A stretch of DNA of 64,000 nt from NCBI RefSeq assembly GCF_009826975.1, contig NZ_WUMO01000003.1:526184-590183 (forward strand). The letters run 5' to 3'. The stretch is from Flavobacterium sp. HBTb2-11-1. Lineage in GTDB: Bacteria; Bacteroidota; Bacteroidia; Flavobacteriales; Flavobacteriaceae. The position numbers were made by a program, and so were the translations under genes. This document shows, piece after piece, positions 1 to 8,226 of this stretch. The notes beneath the pieces were generated by a model. It saw nothing but the letters and a program-made list of their open reading frames with translations. It did not search any database and was not told the DNA's origin. Numbering within the stretch: the stretch's first letter is position 1; the number at the start of each line of letters is the position of its first letter.

Positions 1-1063
1 TTTGATCGACTTTAATGCCGCCACATTGATAATGTGCAGCAGGAACAACTGGGATTAAATCTTTTTCAGGATAGATTCCTAGTTCATTGCAATGTGCTGT
101 GATGACAGGAAATTGATTTGCAAAAGCTTTCGGATCTAAATGCCTGCAGTCTAAGTAAACATGATTTTTGCCACTCAATTGAAGTTCTTTACTTATGGCA
201 TTTGAGACCATATCGCGTGTAGACAATTCGCCTTTAATATCATATTTAAACAAGAATCTTTTTCCTTCGTCGTTTACTATATGAGCACCAAAGCCTCTAA
301 CGGCCTCAGAAATTAAGAATAACGGATTCTCTTTTTCTGTAAACAAAGCTGTTGGATGAAACTGAATATATTGCATGTCGACAATTTCTGCTCCTGCACG
401 TGCTGCGATTGCCAATCCGTCTCCTGTTGCTATTTTCGGATTTGTTGTATTTTCAAAAAGCTGTCCGCATCCGCCAGTACTTAAAACGATTGTTCTGGCT
501 CTAATATATTTAATTCGGTTGTGTTTTTTTTCAAAGAAAAAGGCTCCGGTACAAGTAGTTTTAGCTTTTTTTGTTTCGGTATTTAAGTCAATGACCATAT
601 GATTTTCTAAGAGTTCAATATTGGGCATTTTCTTGATCATTTTGAGCAGTTTCTGCTCGATTTCTTGTCCGGAGCTATCTTTATGGTGTAATATTCTATG
701 TTGTGAATGCCCACCTTCTAAACCTAAATCCCATTGGCCTTTTTCATTTTTATCAAAACATGCCCCAATTTCAATTAGTTCCTGAAGTCTTTCTGGAGCT
801 TGTTTAATAACCATATTAACCACTTCTTTATCGCACAGCCCTCCACCTGACCGAAGCGTATCATGTATATGTTTGTTAAAACTATCTTTTATGAGATCAG
901 TCACCACTGCAATACCGCCTTGTGCCAGTCTTGTATTGGTGTTTTTAGCTGTTTCTTTCGTCATTATAACAATTGATAAATCTGGCCGTTTTTTTGCGAT
1001 TTTCGTTGCAAAAAATAATCCCGAAATACCAGAACCTACGATAAGTATATCTGTTTTAAGCAT
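1..1063 (-). CDS. nadB: L-aspartate oxidase, 5' two thirds (cut by window edge)
   Basis: FAD enzyme that oxidises L-aspartate to iminoaspartate, the first step of de novo NAD synthesis. The reading frame opens with ATG at 1063 and stays open to base 1, giving 354 codons against about 525 usual for the family, so the C-terminus lies outside the window. The N-terminus has the dinucleotide-binding GSGISG at residues 10-15, and the residues at the window edge read PAAHYQCGGI, a typical NadB/succinate dehydrogenase flavoprotein signature. It follows nadA by 30 bp on the same strand, so the two are probably co-transcribed; NadA uses the NadB product. Confidence 0.95.
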   Translation of the reverse strand, partial: MLKTDILIVGSGISGLFFATKIAKKRPDLSIVIMTKETAKNTNTRLAQGGIAVVTDLIKDSFNKHIHDTLRSGGGLCDKEVVNMVIKQAPERLQELIEIGACFDKNEKGQWDLGLEGGHSQHRILHHKDSSGQEIEQKLLKMIKKMPNIELLENHMVIDLNTETKKAKTTCTGAFFFEKKHNRIKYIRARTIVLSTGGCGQLFENTTNPKIATGDGLAIAARAGAEIVDMQYIQFHPTALFTEKENPLFLISEAVRGFGAHIVNDEGKRFLFKYDIKGELSTRDMVSNAISKELQLSGKNHVYLDCRHLDPKAFANQFPVITAHCNELGIYPEKDLIPVVPAAHYQCGGIKVDQ

Positions 1064-1093
1064 GTTATTTTGATTTAGAGTTGTTGCATTTTT

Positions 1094-2026
1094 TTATGAT
1101 AGTTCAAGCATCCTTTCAATAGGCTTTAGCGCTTGTATTCTCAGTTCATCTTTAATTAGCATTTCTGGCCTTTCATTTTTAAGGCACAAATACAATTTTT
1201 CGAGTGTATTCATTTTCATGAAAGCACATTCACTGCAGGCACAGCTATTGTCATCTGTGGTAGGAGCCGGAATCAGCGTTTTATAAGGTACAGCTTTCGT
1301 AAGCTCATGCAGGATACCGGCTTCTGTGGCCACAATGAAAACGGTAGTAGGATCCGTTTTAATGAAATTAATAATTCCCGAAGTTGAGCCGATGTAATGT
1401 GCTGCTTTTAAAATATGCTCTTCAGATTCAGGGTGTGCTGCAATTTTTGCAGTTGGATTTCTGTTATATATTTCAATTAGTTTGTCTAATGAAAAGGCTT
1501 CATGCACAACACAAGAGCCTTTCCATAAGACCAGTTCGCGTTTGGTTTCTTTTTGTAGATATCTGCCCAAGTTTTCATCTGGAGCAAATATGATTTTTTG
1601 TTCTACCGGTATCGACTCAATTATTTTTTTGGCATTTGCCGACGTGCAGACCAAATCGCTCATGGCTTTTATTTGGGCAGAGCAGTTGATGTAAGTAACC
1701 ACAATATGGTCTGGATGCTGATCTTTAAACAATTTAAAATCTTCAGGCGGACAACCATCAGCAAGAGAGCAGCCAGCGTTCCAATCAGGTAATACTACTT
1801 TTTTGTTTGGGTTTAAAATTTTTGCTGTTTCTGCCATAAAATGAACTCCCGCAAAAACAATAATATTAGCATTGGTATTTTGAGCTTTTTTAGCCAATTC
1901 AAGACTATCACCAATAAAATCTGCAATTTCCTGAATCTCCTCATCTTGATAATAATGAGCCAGAATAATAGCATTTTTTTCTTTTTTCAATTGGATTATT
2001 TCCTGTACTAAAAAGTTCTTGTTCAT
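1094..2026 (-). CDS. nadA: Quinolinate synthase A
   Basis: Condenses iminoaspartate with dihydroxyacetone phosphate to quinolinate using a [4Fe-4S] cluster. The protein has 310 residues, normal for the family. Cluster cysteine candidates are C86 (in GCSLADGC), C172 (in GSCVVHEAF) and one of C262/C264/C267 (in SCACSEC), matching the three-cysteine spacing of known NadA proteins. It is the first gene of a nadA-nadB pair. Upstream lies an FNR-type palindrome with a matching promoter octamer (2129-2172), so oxygen or nitrogen-oxide control of NAD synthesis is possible; that is inference. Confidence 0.95.
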   Translation of the reverse strand: MNKNFLVQEIIQLKKEKNAIILAHYYQDEEIQEIADFIGDSLELAKKAQNTNANIIVFAGVHFMAETAKILNPNKKVVLPDWNAGCSLADGCPPEDFKLFKDQHPDHIVVTYINCSAQIKAMSDLVCTSANAKKIIESIPVEQKIIFAPDENLGRYLQKETKRELVLWKGSCVVHEAFSLDKLIEIYNRNPTAKIAAHPESEEHILKAAHYIGSTSGIINFIKTDPTTVFIVATEAGILHELTKAVPYKTLIPAPTTDDNSCACSECAFMKMNTLEKLYLCLKNERPEMLIKDELRIQALKPIERMLELS

Positions 2027-2128
2027 GTTAATTTTTGAATTTTCTACTATATAGCTATATGAAAGCTGATGCTATTTATCTTTTAAACCTGTTTTTAAAA
2101 TATATTTAAATACATAATTTTAATAGGG

Positions 2129-2172
2129 TAAATATATTATCATCATTTTTTTCAAAACATGATTCTAATCAT
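2129..2172 (-). promoter_or_regulatory. FNR-type box and putative nadA promoter
   Basis: The perfect inverted repeat ATGATT-CT-AATCAT lies at 2159-2172, in the 191-bp gap between the TonB receptor gene and nadA. Reading on the minus strand, the octamer TATATTTA (2136-2129, one mismatch to TAnnTTTG) begins after exactly 29 nt from the box centre, as at the nos promoter. This would put the box near -41.5 of a transcript with a leader of about 100 nt before nadA. The match to the other boxes is seen; the regulation is inferred. Confidence 0.55.
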
Positions 2173-2217
2173 ACTGTTTTATATTTGTTTGTATATGTTA
2201 ACCTTGATAATCGAATC

Positions 2218-4215
2218 TTAATTTAAATTGAGAGTGAGATTAACAAATATATTTCGGCCCATTCTTGGAATCTTGTTCCAATCGGCATAAGTCGTGTAAT
2301 ACTTATCAAAAATATTCTCAATTCCTGTTTGCAGTTTTAAGATGTTTTGATTCCAATGAAAAGCATAACCTGCATTAAGTCCAAAAATGAGATAATCTGA
2401 AGTTTTAGTTTGCCCATAAGTTTTTGCAAATTCATTTTGTGCCAGATTTCCTAAAGCGTTAATTCCTGCATTAAATTTTTCTTTTTTAAAATCGATTCCT
2501 GCGCTGTATTTAATCGGACTTATAAATGGGAGATTATTTCCTTCATTATCTTTTCCCGAACTATAAGTAAGCTGAGATTTGAATTGCCAATTTTCCAGAA
2601 AATCATAAGTCAGATTAAAATCGGTATTGAAAATTTTGGCATTGTCTATAGCCTCATATCTTTTTACTCCAGAAGCGCCAATAGTCATAGGGAGCGTATT
2701 AGGATCAATTTTACCTATTATATAATTTGAGAAGCAGAAATAAGAACCTGTAATTTTTGCTGTGATTTGAGATGTTTTATATCCAACCGAAAAGTTTCCT
2801 TCGAGGGCATTTTCATTTTTTAGATTTGGATTTCCTATATAATCATAAAAGTCACTGCTGTTATACAAGTAGAATCCGTAGCCTTCAGATACAGATGGCG
2901 CTCTTTCGGCGTAAGCCAAACCAAATCCAAATTCAAATTGATCGATATTTTTGGTATAATTTGCAGCAAAGCTTTTTAGAAAACGGTTTTTTGAAGCATC
3001 CATATCAGGATAAAAAATGCGAAGACTTGCTAATCCGAAATCATTTGCTACAGTATTATTCTGGAATCCGAGATTAGTACTAATTCTCAAATGATTTTTT
3101 TCAGAAATTTGTATGTTATCTTCTAAGGACAATCCGTTGTACAAAGTTCTGACATCTGGCCATGTGTACATAAACATCAGATTTTCGTTGGGATCTGATG
3201 GATACATCGTCATTTCAGCAATTGACTTATTGTAAAAACCGTTTAAGTCAGCTAGAAAATTATGTTTTTTAATTTTTCCTTTAATTCTCGAATAATAACC
3301 ATAAGTATCAGACCATCCCGGCATATCCATGTGTATCGGTACGCTTGGTCTTTTGGTATCGTCCATTTTGTGGGTGATGGAATTAAAATATCCTTTTGTT
3401 TCCCAATTTTTTACGAAGCTTGATTTAGGCAAGTATTTATAACTTAGCGATACAATTTTAGCTTCGGCTAAAGAAACATCCATAGGAAGAGCAGGGTAGC
3501 CGACATTTGATGCTTTGTCATAAATTACAGAAGTTTCCAAAAGGTTTTGTTTGTTTATAAAATAACCTGCAGTAGCGGAAATATTGTATTTGTTAAATTG
3601 AGAAAAACTCACTTCTTTGTTTCCACCTGCTTTATAATTATCGGCATCACGATGCATAAAATCGATATGGGTATGAAATCGAGTATCATTATATCCTAAA
3701 GAAGCACCAATAATTTTTTGCAGATTATTACTTTCAATACCTGAATTTAAACTGCCGTTCCATCCAGTGTTTTTATCACTAAACTGATTTCGTTTTAAAT
3801 CGACAGATCCGCCAATTCCTGCTCCATGACAACTAGCTTGTTGTCCAGATGCTACGCTGGCTTCAGCTAAATTTGAAACCTCAACATAAGACGTAATCGG
3901 ATCCATTTTATCGGTACACGCACCAAATATGCGCATTCCGTCAATAGTAATCACGGTGCGCTCTGTAGCCATGTTGTTTATAATGGGTTCCCATGCATAA
4001 GCACCTCTTTTAATCATATTTACTTTTGATGATTTTGAGAGATATTCTTCTATAGATGTCAGCGATTTTGATTGTTTTAAGTGTAAAGAAGGTTTACTTC
4101 CAATGACAATTATTTCATTAAGTTTTACGGTTTCAAGACTATCATTTGGTTTTTCCTGCGCCCAGCATATTGTTGAAAATACAGCCAAGAAGGTTGCTGC
4201 TAGATTTTTCATCAT
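2218..4215 (-). CDS. TonB-dependent outer-membrane receptor, probable copper receptor (OprC/NosA-like)
   Basis: An outer-membrane beta-barrel of 665 residues with a signal peptide ending around CWAQ (17-20), a plug domain (about 30-150) containing IDGMRIFG, and a barrel ending in the aromatic-rich FVNLTLNLN. The plug carries C100-x3-M104 in the sequence GACTDKMDP, which resembles the Cys-x3-Met copper site of OprC/NosA-type receptors. The barrel segment at 294-298 (IHMDM; H295, M296, M298) could be the opposite half of that site. It is the last gene of a three-gene minus-strand operon divergent from the nitrous oxide reductase operon, which needs copper. Copper as substrate is inferred from motif and context. 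Confidence 0.85.
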   Translation of the reverse strand: MMKNLAATFLAVFSTICWAQEKPNDSLETVKLNEIIVIGSKPSLHLKQSKSLTSIEEYLSKSSKVNMIKRGAYAWEPIINNMATERTVITIDGMRIFGACTDKMDPITSYVEVSNLAEASVASGQQASCHGAGIGGSVDLKRNQFSDKNTGWNGSLNSGIESNNLQKIIGASLGYNDTRFHTHIDFMHRDADNYKAGGNKEVSFSQFNKYNISATAGYFINKQNLLETSVIYDKASNVGYPALPMDVSLAEAKIVSLSYKYLPKSSFVKNWETKGYFNSITHKMDDTKRPSVPIHMDMPGWSDTYGYYSRIKGKIKKHNFLADLNGFYNKSIAEMTMYPSDPNENLMFMYTWPDVRTLYNGLSLEDNIQISEKNHLRISTNLGFQNNTVANDFGLASLRIFYPDMDASKNRFLKSFAANYTKNIDQFEFGFGLAYAERAPSVSEGYGFYLYNSSDFYDYIGNPNLKNENALEGNFSVGYKTSQITAKITGSYFCFSNYIIGKIDPNTLPMTIGASGVKRYEAIDNAKIFNTDFNLTYDFLENWQFKSQLTYSSGKDNEGNNLPFISPIKYSAGIDFKKEKFNAGINALGNLAQNEFAKTYGQTKTSDYLIFGLNAGYAFHWNQNILKLQTGIENIFDKYYTTYADWNKIPRMGRNIFVNLTLNLN

Positions 4216-4275
4216 TTTATACTTTAATAGAAAGAGACAAATTGTGTTATGCCTCTTTCTTGTTGTTTTTTAGAT

Positions 4276-5121
4276 TTAAAATTCAATCTCAAAATAAAGA
4301 CTGCTTGATGAATTGTCTGCCGTAACAGGCTCTCCTTTCAAAACTTCGTTATCAGTATTTAAAACTTGAAGGTTTATTCTCCAATATCCTGTCATTGTAA
4401 GAGAAAGTTTTCCTTTATAAAAACCATTAGTTTCAGATTGAAGCAAATCTGTATTGTTTGGTGAACCATGATTACCCATGCTCGGCATTCTTGGATCGAT
4501 TTTGATTTTGAAATTATTTACAGCTTCAAAAGTCATCATATCTTTCATTTTGTAAATTCCTACTGCCATGTCGTTTAGCGCCACTTTTGGAGAAAATGGT
4601 GCGATATAGGCAATTACATAATTGTTTCCATCACTTCCCATAAATGAGCTAACCGTGCGTTTTGTCGATGCTGGTACGCTTATTTTATCGGTCGCGGTAT
4701 AACTTACATTATTGATTTTGTAAGCTATTGTTAATTCCCAGTATTCTGTTTCGTTTTGTGCCATCTGAAAGATGATATCTCCTTCGTATACTGTTTTTTT
4801 ATCTTTTTTTTCTACCTGAGATCTTGGACAAGAATGCTGCATCATGGCCATGTGCATTAACGGTATCCATTCTATTTTGGCATCTGTAATATAATTGTTG
4901 GTTTTCTTGTCTTTTATTCGAAGTGAAATACGATTGTAACCCTGCACCAAAGAACCTGTTGATGAGAATAATTCGATTACATGAGTATCATTGGTCATTT
5001 CCTGTATTTTATGAAGTCCGCTTGTTTCATCAATTGGAATTGAAGAAGAATCGTCATCAGAAGAGCAAGAGAATGAGATAATTGCTAGAAGTAAGAGCAC
5101 TGTATATTTTAAAATTTTCAT
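4276..5121 (-). CDS. Lipoprotein with Met/His-rich metal-binding segments
   Basis: A 281-residue secreted lipoprotein: signal peptide with lipid-attachment cysteine at C19 (FSCSSDDD), followed by the acidic stretch common in Bacteroidota surface lipoproteins. It has beta-rich repeats resembling YtkA/FixH-like domains. Two clusters look metal-binding: PLMHMAMMQHSC around residues 88-98 and DPRMPSMGNHG around 209-219. It lies between the small Cys/His protein and the copper-type TonB receptor (60-bp gap to the latter). A role in handing copper to the receptor is inferred from residues and position; no named family was recognised with certainty. Confidence 0.8.
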   Translation of the reverse strand: MKILKYTVLLLLAIISFSCSSDDDSSSIPIDETSGLHKIQEMTNDTHVIELFSSTGSLVQGYNRISLRIKDKKTNNYITDAKIEWIPLMHMAMMQHSCPRSQVEKKDKKTVYEGDIIFQMAQNETEYWELTIAYKINNVSYTATDKISVPASTKRTVSSFMGSDGNNYVIAYIAPFSPKVALNDMAVGIYKMKDMMTFEAVNNFKIKIDPRMPSMGNHGSPNNTDLLQSETNGFYKGKLSLTMTGYWRINLQVLNTDNEVLKGEPVTADNSSSSLYFEIEF

Positions 5122-5194
5122 GAGATTTTAATTTAAATAATGATAATAAAAGGTCTGTCGAATGAATTCGAAAGAAGGAAGAATGAAATAAAAA

Positions 5195-5563
5195 TCAAAT
5201 GAAAATTGGAGGACGGAAGATATTGACGGCCTCTAAATGAGAATATAAGTTGTTGTAAAATGCATTTACTATAAAAGTAGAAGCTCTATTTTTTTCAAAA
5301 GAGAATACTGGGATTTTGACAATAAACAAAACCACGGTTTCTGCTGTTTCACTTTTCTTTTCGTTAGAAGCTGGCGTATCATTTTTATAGCTTTTTGCTA
5401 ATTCTTTTTTCAAATGACATTTTCCATTACAATGCAATTCTGGAGCATTTTTGTTTTCGCATAATTCAGTTGTAATGTAATGGTAGTTGACCACATAATC
5501 CAAAAATGGAAATGCAGGTCTGAATATTACCGCAAATAAAAATATGTAAATACAAAGCTTCAT
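5195..5563 (-). CDS. Small secreted or membrane-anchored Cys/His protein, first gene of the copper operon
   Basis: Taken from the ATG at 5563 (122 residues) because it gives a clean signal peptide or anchor, MKLCIYIFLFAVIF; a longer frame reaches 5644 but would overlap the regulatory palindrome. The body has C-x9-C-x3-CH in ELCENKNAPELHCNGKCH, a likely metal-binding or redox motif, and the protein ends with FRPPIFI. A second small protein at 28465-28842, also directly before a metal-transport operon, ends with FRPPIA. Function unknown; its place at the head of the operon suggests a metal-handling role. Confidence 0.7.
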   Translation of the reverse strand: MKLCIYIFLFAVIFRPAFPFLDYVVNYHYITTELCENKNAPELHCNGKCHLKKELAKSYKNDTPASNEKKSETAETVVLFIVKIPVFSFEKNRASTFIVNAFYNNLYSHLEAVNIFRPPIFI

Positions 5564-5584
5564 TGCTTGTGATTTTTGAGAATA

Positions 5585-5629
5585 CGAAGGTATTATGAAC
5601 TTTTTTTTGACGATATGATTGTAATCATA
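5585..5629 (-). promoter_or_regulatory. FNR-type box and putative promoter of the copper operon
   Basis: Same palindrome as the nos promoter (TATGATT-GT-AATCATA, 5614-5629), read leftward. The octamer TACCTTCG (5592-5585; one mismatch to TAnnTTTG) begins after 29 nt from the box centre, and the ATG at 5563 follows 21 nt later. The box can therefore serve both divergent operons symmetrically. Confidence 0.55.
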
Positions 5630-5658
5630 CTTTTTGAAAAACATGTTTTAGAATTTTG
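5614..5658 (+). promoter_or_regulatory. FNR-type box and putative nos operon promoter
   Basis: The perfect 7-2-7 inverted repeat TATGATT-GT-AATCATA lies at 5614-5629; its core TGAT-N4-ATCA fits the FNR family consensus. The octamer GAATTTTG (5651-5658, one mismatch to the Bacteroidota -7 element TAnnTTTG) begins after 29 nt from the box centre. If transcription starts about 4 nt after the octamer, the box sits at about -41.5, the usual position for activation by this family. The downstream gene starts at 5690. Confidence 0.65.
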
Positions 5659-5689
5659 ATCAAAAGTTTAACAAGTAAAAAACAAAGTA

Positions 5690-6166
5690 ATGAACAAACT
5701 ATTCTTATTAACAATGTTTGGTTTTATCCTGCTCACATCATGCGGGAAAGAAAAGTCAAATAGCGATCAGGATTTTTCTACTCCAGCTCCAGCTGAGAAA
5801 ACAGCTGATGCAGAATCTTACGATCCAAAAAGAGGTCTTGGGAAGTATGAAACCGTTGAATTAGGAGCTTCTTTAGATAAAGCAATGGCTGAAAAAGGAC
5901 TTAAAACTGCTGAAGTAAAATGTACTTCCTGTCATAAACCAACAGATGAAAAATTAGTTGGCCCGGGATGGAAAGGGGTAACAGAAAGAAGAACGCCGCA
6001 ATGGATCATGAATTTTATTACCAATCCTGACCCAATGATTGACAAAGATCCAGAATTGCAGGCACAACTTGAGCTTTGCATGATTCGTATGCCTAACCAA
6101 GGATTAACAGAAGATGAAGCAAGATCTATTTTGGAATATATGCGCCAGAATGATGGGGTTAAATAA
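5690..6166 (+). CDS. Nos-associated monohaem cytochrome c lipoprotein
   Basis: A 158-residue lipoprotein with lipid-attachment cysteine at C18 (LLTSC), a disordered Ala/Pro/Glu linker, then a class I-like cytochrome c domain. The haem motif is C78-T-S-C81-H82, and M131 or M134 in LCMIRMPNQG is the probable sixth ligand. It is the first gene of the operon, 32 bp before nosZ, a place where clade II nos clusters carry a cytochrome c. The inferred role is electron delivery to NosZ in the periplasm. Confidence 0.9.
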   Translation: MNKLFLLTMFGFILLTSCGKEKSNSDQDFSTPAPAEKTADAESYDPKRGLGKYETVELGASLDKAMAEKGLKTAEVKCTSCHKPTDEKLVGPGWKGVTERRTPQWIMNFITNPDPMIDKDPELQAQLELCMIRMPNQGLTEDEARSILEYMRQNDGVK

Positions 6167-6198
6167 TTGAAAGGAATCAAAATCTAAATAATAGCCTT

Positions 6199-8172
6199 AT
6201 GAAAAATAAATTTTTAAAATCGATTTTCGTTGTTACGTTAGGGTGTGCTTTGTTTGTTTCGTGCAAACCAAAAGATTCTACAGATGCTGTTGAAGGCGAT
6301 GCAGCCCAAAAAGTGTATGTGGCACCTGGAAAGTATGATGAATTCTACAACTTTGTATCTGGCGGTTTTAGCGGTCAGGTCAGTGTTTACGGACTTCCTA
6401 GCGGAAGATTGCTAAAAGTAATGCCTGTATTTTCTGAAGATCCGCAGAGCGGTTACGGTTACAGCGAAGAAACAAAACCAATGCTGAATACTTCACACGG
6501 TTATGTGCCTTGGGATGACCAGCATCACTTGGATTTGTCACAAACAAATGGAGAAGTAGACGGACGATGGATTTTTGCTAATGCGAATAATACGCCACGT
6601 ATTGCACGTATTGACCTGAAAACGTTTAGAACTGCCGAAATTATTGAGCTTCCAAACTGTGCAGGTAACCACTCTTCACCATTTATTACTGAGAATACAG
6701 AATATGTAGTAGGAGCAAGCCGTTTTAGTGTGCCGCCAGATAATGATAATGGCGATGTGCCTATTAATACGTACAAGAAAAATTTTAAAGGATATCTTAG
6801 TTTCGTGAAAATTGGTAAAGAAGGTCAACTGGATCTTTCTTTCCAAATCGTTGCTCCGGGTGTGAATTTTGACCTTAGCCACCCAGGTAAAAAAGAATCG
6901 CACGGATGGTTTTTCTTCTCATGTTATAATACGGAACAAGCCAATACCTTATTGGAAGTTAATGCTTCCAAAAATGATAAAGATTTTATCATGGCTGTAA
7001 ACTGGAAAAAAGCAGAGGAATATATTAAAGCTGGAAAAGGAAAACGAGTTCCTGCAAAATATGCCCACAATACTTGGGATGAAAAAACTCAAAGTGCTAA
7101 ATCTGTAATCATTAATGAGGTTTTAACTCTAGATGCTTCTGAGTTGAAAGATATCTGTTATATGATTCCATGTCCGAAATCGCCTCATGGCTGTGATATT
7201 GATCCAACAGGAGAATATATTATTGGAAGTGGAAAATTGGCAGCTTTGATTCCTGTGTTTAGTTTCACAAAATTAAAAGATGCAATTGCTAAAAAACAAT
7301 TTGATGGTGCTTACGCTGGAATTCCAGTTGTAAAATATGAAGCAGCACTTTACGGTGAAGTTCAAAAACCTGGTTTAGGACCTCTTCATACAGAATTTGA
7401 TGGAAAAGGAAATGCTTATACCACAATGTTCGTTTCGTCTGAAGTGGTAAAATGGAATATCAAAGACTTAAAAGTTTTAGACAGAAAAGCAACTTATTAT
7501 TCTCCTGGACACTTGATGGTTCCTGGTGGAAATACAGAAAAGCCATTTGGTAAATACATGGTGGTTTACAACAAAATTACCAAAGATCGTTATCTGCCAA
7601 CTGGTCCAGAATTAGCACAAAGCGCTCAATTATTTGATATTAGCGGCGATAAAATGAAATTGCTTCTGGATTTTCCAACTATTGGAGAACCTCACTATGC
7701 ACAAGGTATTCCAGCAGATAAAGTTAGAAATAACGGACAGTTGAAATATTATGATATTGCGACCAACAAACATCCTTTTGCAACTAAAGGTGAAAAAGAA
7801 TCTAAAGTAGTTCGCGAAGGCAATAAAGTTCATATTTACATGACTTCTATCCGTTCTCACTTTGCACCAGATAATATTGAAGGAATTCGTGTGGGAGATG
7901 AAGTGTATTTCCATGTTACAAATCTTGAACAAGATTGGGATGTTCCGCACGGATTTGCCATTAAAGGAGCCAATAATGCAGAATTGCTAATTATGCCAGG
8001 AGAAACCTTAACATTAAAATGGGTGCCTGAGAAAAAGGGAATCTACCCATTCTATTGTACAGATTTTTGTAGTGCATTGCATCAGGAAATGCAAGGATAT
8101 GTGCGCGTTTCGCCTGCAGGAAGCAACGTTCCGATTACTTACAGTGTAGGTACCAATTTACCAAAAGAATAG
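6199..8172 (+). CDS. nosZ: Nitrous oxide reductase, clade II (atypical, Sec-exported)
   Basis: Reduces N2O to N2 in the periplasm. The 657-residue protein has a Sec/lipoprotein-type leader (cysteine C22 in LFVSC) without a twin-arginine motif, the mark of clade II enzymes. The seven-bladed propeller has the seven histidines expected for the CuZ centre: H109/H110 (DDQHHLDLS), H158, H330 (SPHG), H397 (LHTEF), H438 and H499. The C-terminal cupredoxin domain has the CuA ligands H584, C620, C624, H628 and M631 (CTDFCSALHQEM). Nothing essential is missing. A strong hairpin follows immediately. Confidence 0.98.
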   Translation: MKNKFLKSIFVVTLGCALFVSCKPKDSTDAVEGDAAQKVYVAPGKYDEFYNFVSGGFSGQVSVYGLPSGRLLKVMPVFSEDPQSGYGYSEETKPMLNTSHGYVPWDDQHHLDLSQTNGEVDGRWIFANANNTPRIARIDLKTFRTAEIIELPNCAGNHSSPFITENTEYVVGASRFSVPPDNDNGDVPINTYKKNFKGYLSFVKIGKEGQLDLSFQIVAPGVNFDLSHPGKKESHGWFFFSCYNTEQANTLLEVNASKNDKDFIMAVNWKKAEEYIKAGKGKRVPAKYAHNTWDEKTQSAKSVIINEVLTLDASELKDICYMIPCPKSPHGCDIDPTGEYIIGSGKLAALIPVFSFTKLKDAIAKKQFDGAYAGIPVVKYEAALYGEVQKPGLGPLHTEFDGKGNAYTTMFVSSEVVKWNIKDLKVLDRKATYYSPGHLMVPGGNTEKPFGKYMVVYNKITKDRYLPTGPELAQSAQLFDISGDKMKLLLDFPTIGEPHYAQGIPADKVRNNGQLKYYDIATNKHPFATKGEKESKVVREGNKVHIYMTSIRSHFAPDNIEGIRVGDEVYFHVTNLEQDWDVPHGFAIKGANNAELLIMPGETLTLKWVPEKKGIYPFYCTDFCSALHQEMQGYVRVSPAGSNVPITYSVGTNLPKE

Positions 8173-8183
8173 TCAGTAACCAT

Positions 8184-8216
8184 AAGGGAACAAAGTATTC
8201 TTTGTTCCCTTTTATT
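8184..8216 (+). terminator. Intrinsic terminator inside the nos operon, after nosZ
   Basis: AAGGGAACAAAG pairs perfectly with CTTTGTTCCCTT (12 bp) around a 4-nt loop, followed by TTTATTTT. It lies between nosZ and the membrane-NosL fusion gene that starts at 8227. No obvious promoter was found after it, so partial read-through is likely, giving more nosZ than maturation-gene mRNA. Confidence 0.85.
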
Positions 8217-8226
8217 TTGAATTATT

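Noticed and set aside
1384..1792. Plus-strand open frames inside nadA
   Set aside because: Shadows of a well-supported gene; no family resemblance and no ribosome-binding site.
2180..2187. Perfect TATATTTG octamer on the plus strand after the nadA box
   Set aside because: It points into the 3' end of the receptor gene with no plus-strand gene to serve and lies at 14 rather than 29 nt from the box centre.
4231..4261. Hairpin AGAAAGAG/CTCTTTCT between the lipoprotein and receptor genes
   Set aside because: Only 8 bp with a long loop and weak T tail; not convincing as a terminator within this operon.
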